Assembly (NCBI RefSeq): GCF_024347075.1
Contig: NZ_AP024900.1
Coordinates: 1,302,001 to 1,366,000, forward strand
Direction: 5' to 3'
DNA from: Vibrio rarus
Lineage (GTDB): Bacteria; Pseudomonadota; Gammaproteobacteria; Enterobacterales; Vibrionaceae
DNA length: 64,000 nt
This document shows positions 63,953 through 64,000 of the stretch, one piece after another. Each line of letters opens with the position of its first letter. Within the stretch, counting starts at the first letter, position 1. The position numbers and the translations under genes were made by a program. The notes below the pieces were generated by a model, which saw only the letters and a program-made list of their open reading frames with translations, was not told where the DNA came from and made no database searches.

Positions 63953-64000
63953 ATGTGTTCATTCCCAGTGTCATCGCCGATGTATTATGAACTTACGCTG
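63953..64000 (+). CDS. Start of an unknown gene, cut by window end
   Basis: ATG 63953 follows GGGCGAGGG at workable spacing and opens a frame (MCSFPVSSPMYYELTL) that stays open for the 16 codons to the window edge. It starts 18 bp after the previous gene and may be co-transcribed with it. Too short to identify. Confidence 0.35.
   Translation, partial: MCSFPVSSPMYYELTL

Overview
The window looks like a chromosomal segment of a marine gammaproteobacterium, most likely Vibrio or a close Vibrionaceae relative. The right half carries Vibrio-type markers: norM divergent from ribE, nagK, DUF2987 next to ttcA, uspE and fnr, and a complete ccoNOQP-ccoHIS operon for cbb3 oxidase. The left 16 kb is different. 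It is more AT-rich, holds mostly unrecognised genes and scars of at least four insertion-sequence families, and ends at two tRNA-Val(GAC) genes next to an integrase remnant. I read about 1-16500 as a decayed genomic island at a tRNA-Val locus.

Left island (1-16500). It opens with a cut-off unknown gene (minus strand), then a three-gene operon (dual-OB protein, DUF488, DUF4326). A two-gene operon follows: a reverse transcriptase with palm motifs and YVDD, overlapping by 4 nt a CARF protein of the Cas_NE0113 family with a winged-helix-like tail. I see no CRISPR array, cas1, cas2 or cas10 here. Both operons are preceded by the same 13-mer containing the palindrome ATAAGCTTAT. This is the best candidate in the window for an undescribed, possibly anti-phage system. 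Next come an M50-like membrane protease, a MerR regulator with a VIT/VWA protein, IS3 and IS4 remnants, two AT-rich unknowns (one with a periplasmic ClpP-like fold), IS256 and IS21 remnants, the integrase stub, and tandem TGGTCACA repeats before the tRNA genes.

Core region (17000-44200). An AraC regulator, a secreted amidohydrolase and a DUF3299 protein are followed by ldhA, a HAD phosphatase, a secreted ATP-dependent DNA ligase, norM, ribE, a fructosamine-kinase-family protein, an NlpC/P60 lipoprotein, a sterol-desaturase-like hydroxylase and a DTW-domain tRNA enzyme. Then come a large sugar-binding-domain/PAS/GGDEF/EAL protein with a damaged EAL motif, nagK, an MscS channel paired with a membrane NTPase-like protein, a cobB-type sirtuin, a GIY-YIG protein, a PotD-like binding protein, two envelope proteins and ttcA.

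Catabolic insert (44273-54271). Between ttcA and uspE sit ten genes on two divergent arms. The minus arm has a hydroxyquinol-type intradiol dioxygenase, a three-part TRAP transporter and a RutE/HadB-type nitroreductase. The plus arm has a YCII protein, malonyl-CoA decarboxylase, malonyl-CoA synthetase, a GntR/FCD regulator and a fumarylacetoacetate-hydrolase-family enzyme. It suggests uptake of a malonate-like or aromatic acid, with malonate activated to malonyl-CoA and decarboxylated to acetyl-CoA.

Respiratory block (54341-63316). uspE, fnr (with a near-consensus FNR box in its own promoter), a SafE/TauE-like membrane protein, ccoS, ccoI, ccoH, ccoP, ccoQ, ccoO and ccoN make up the microaerobic oxidase and its assembly factors, all on the minus strand. 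A small membrane protein and the first codons of another gene close the window.
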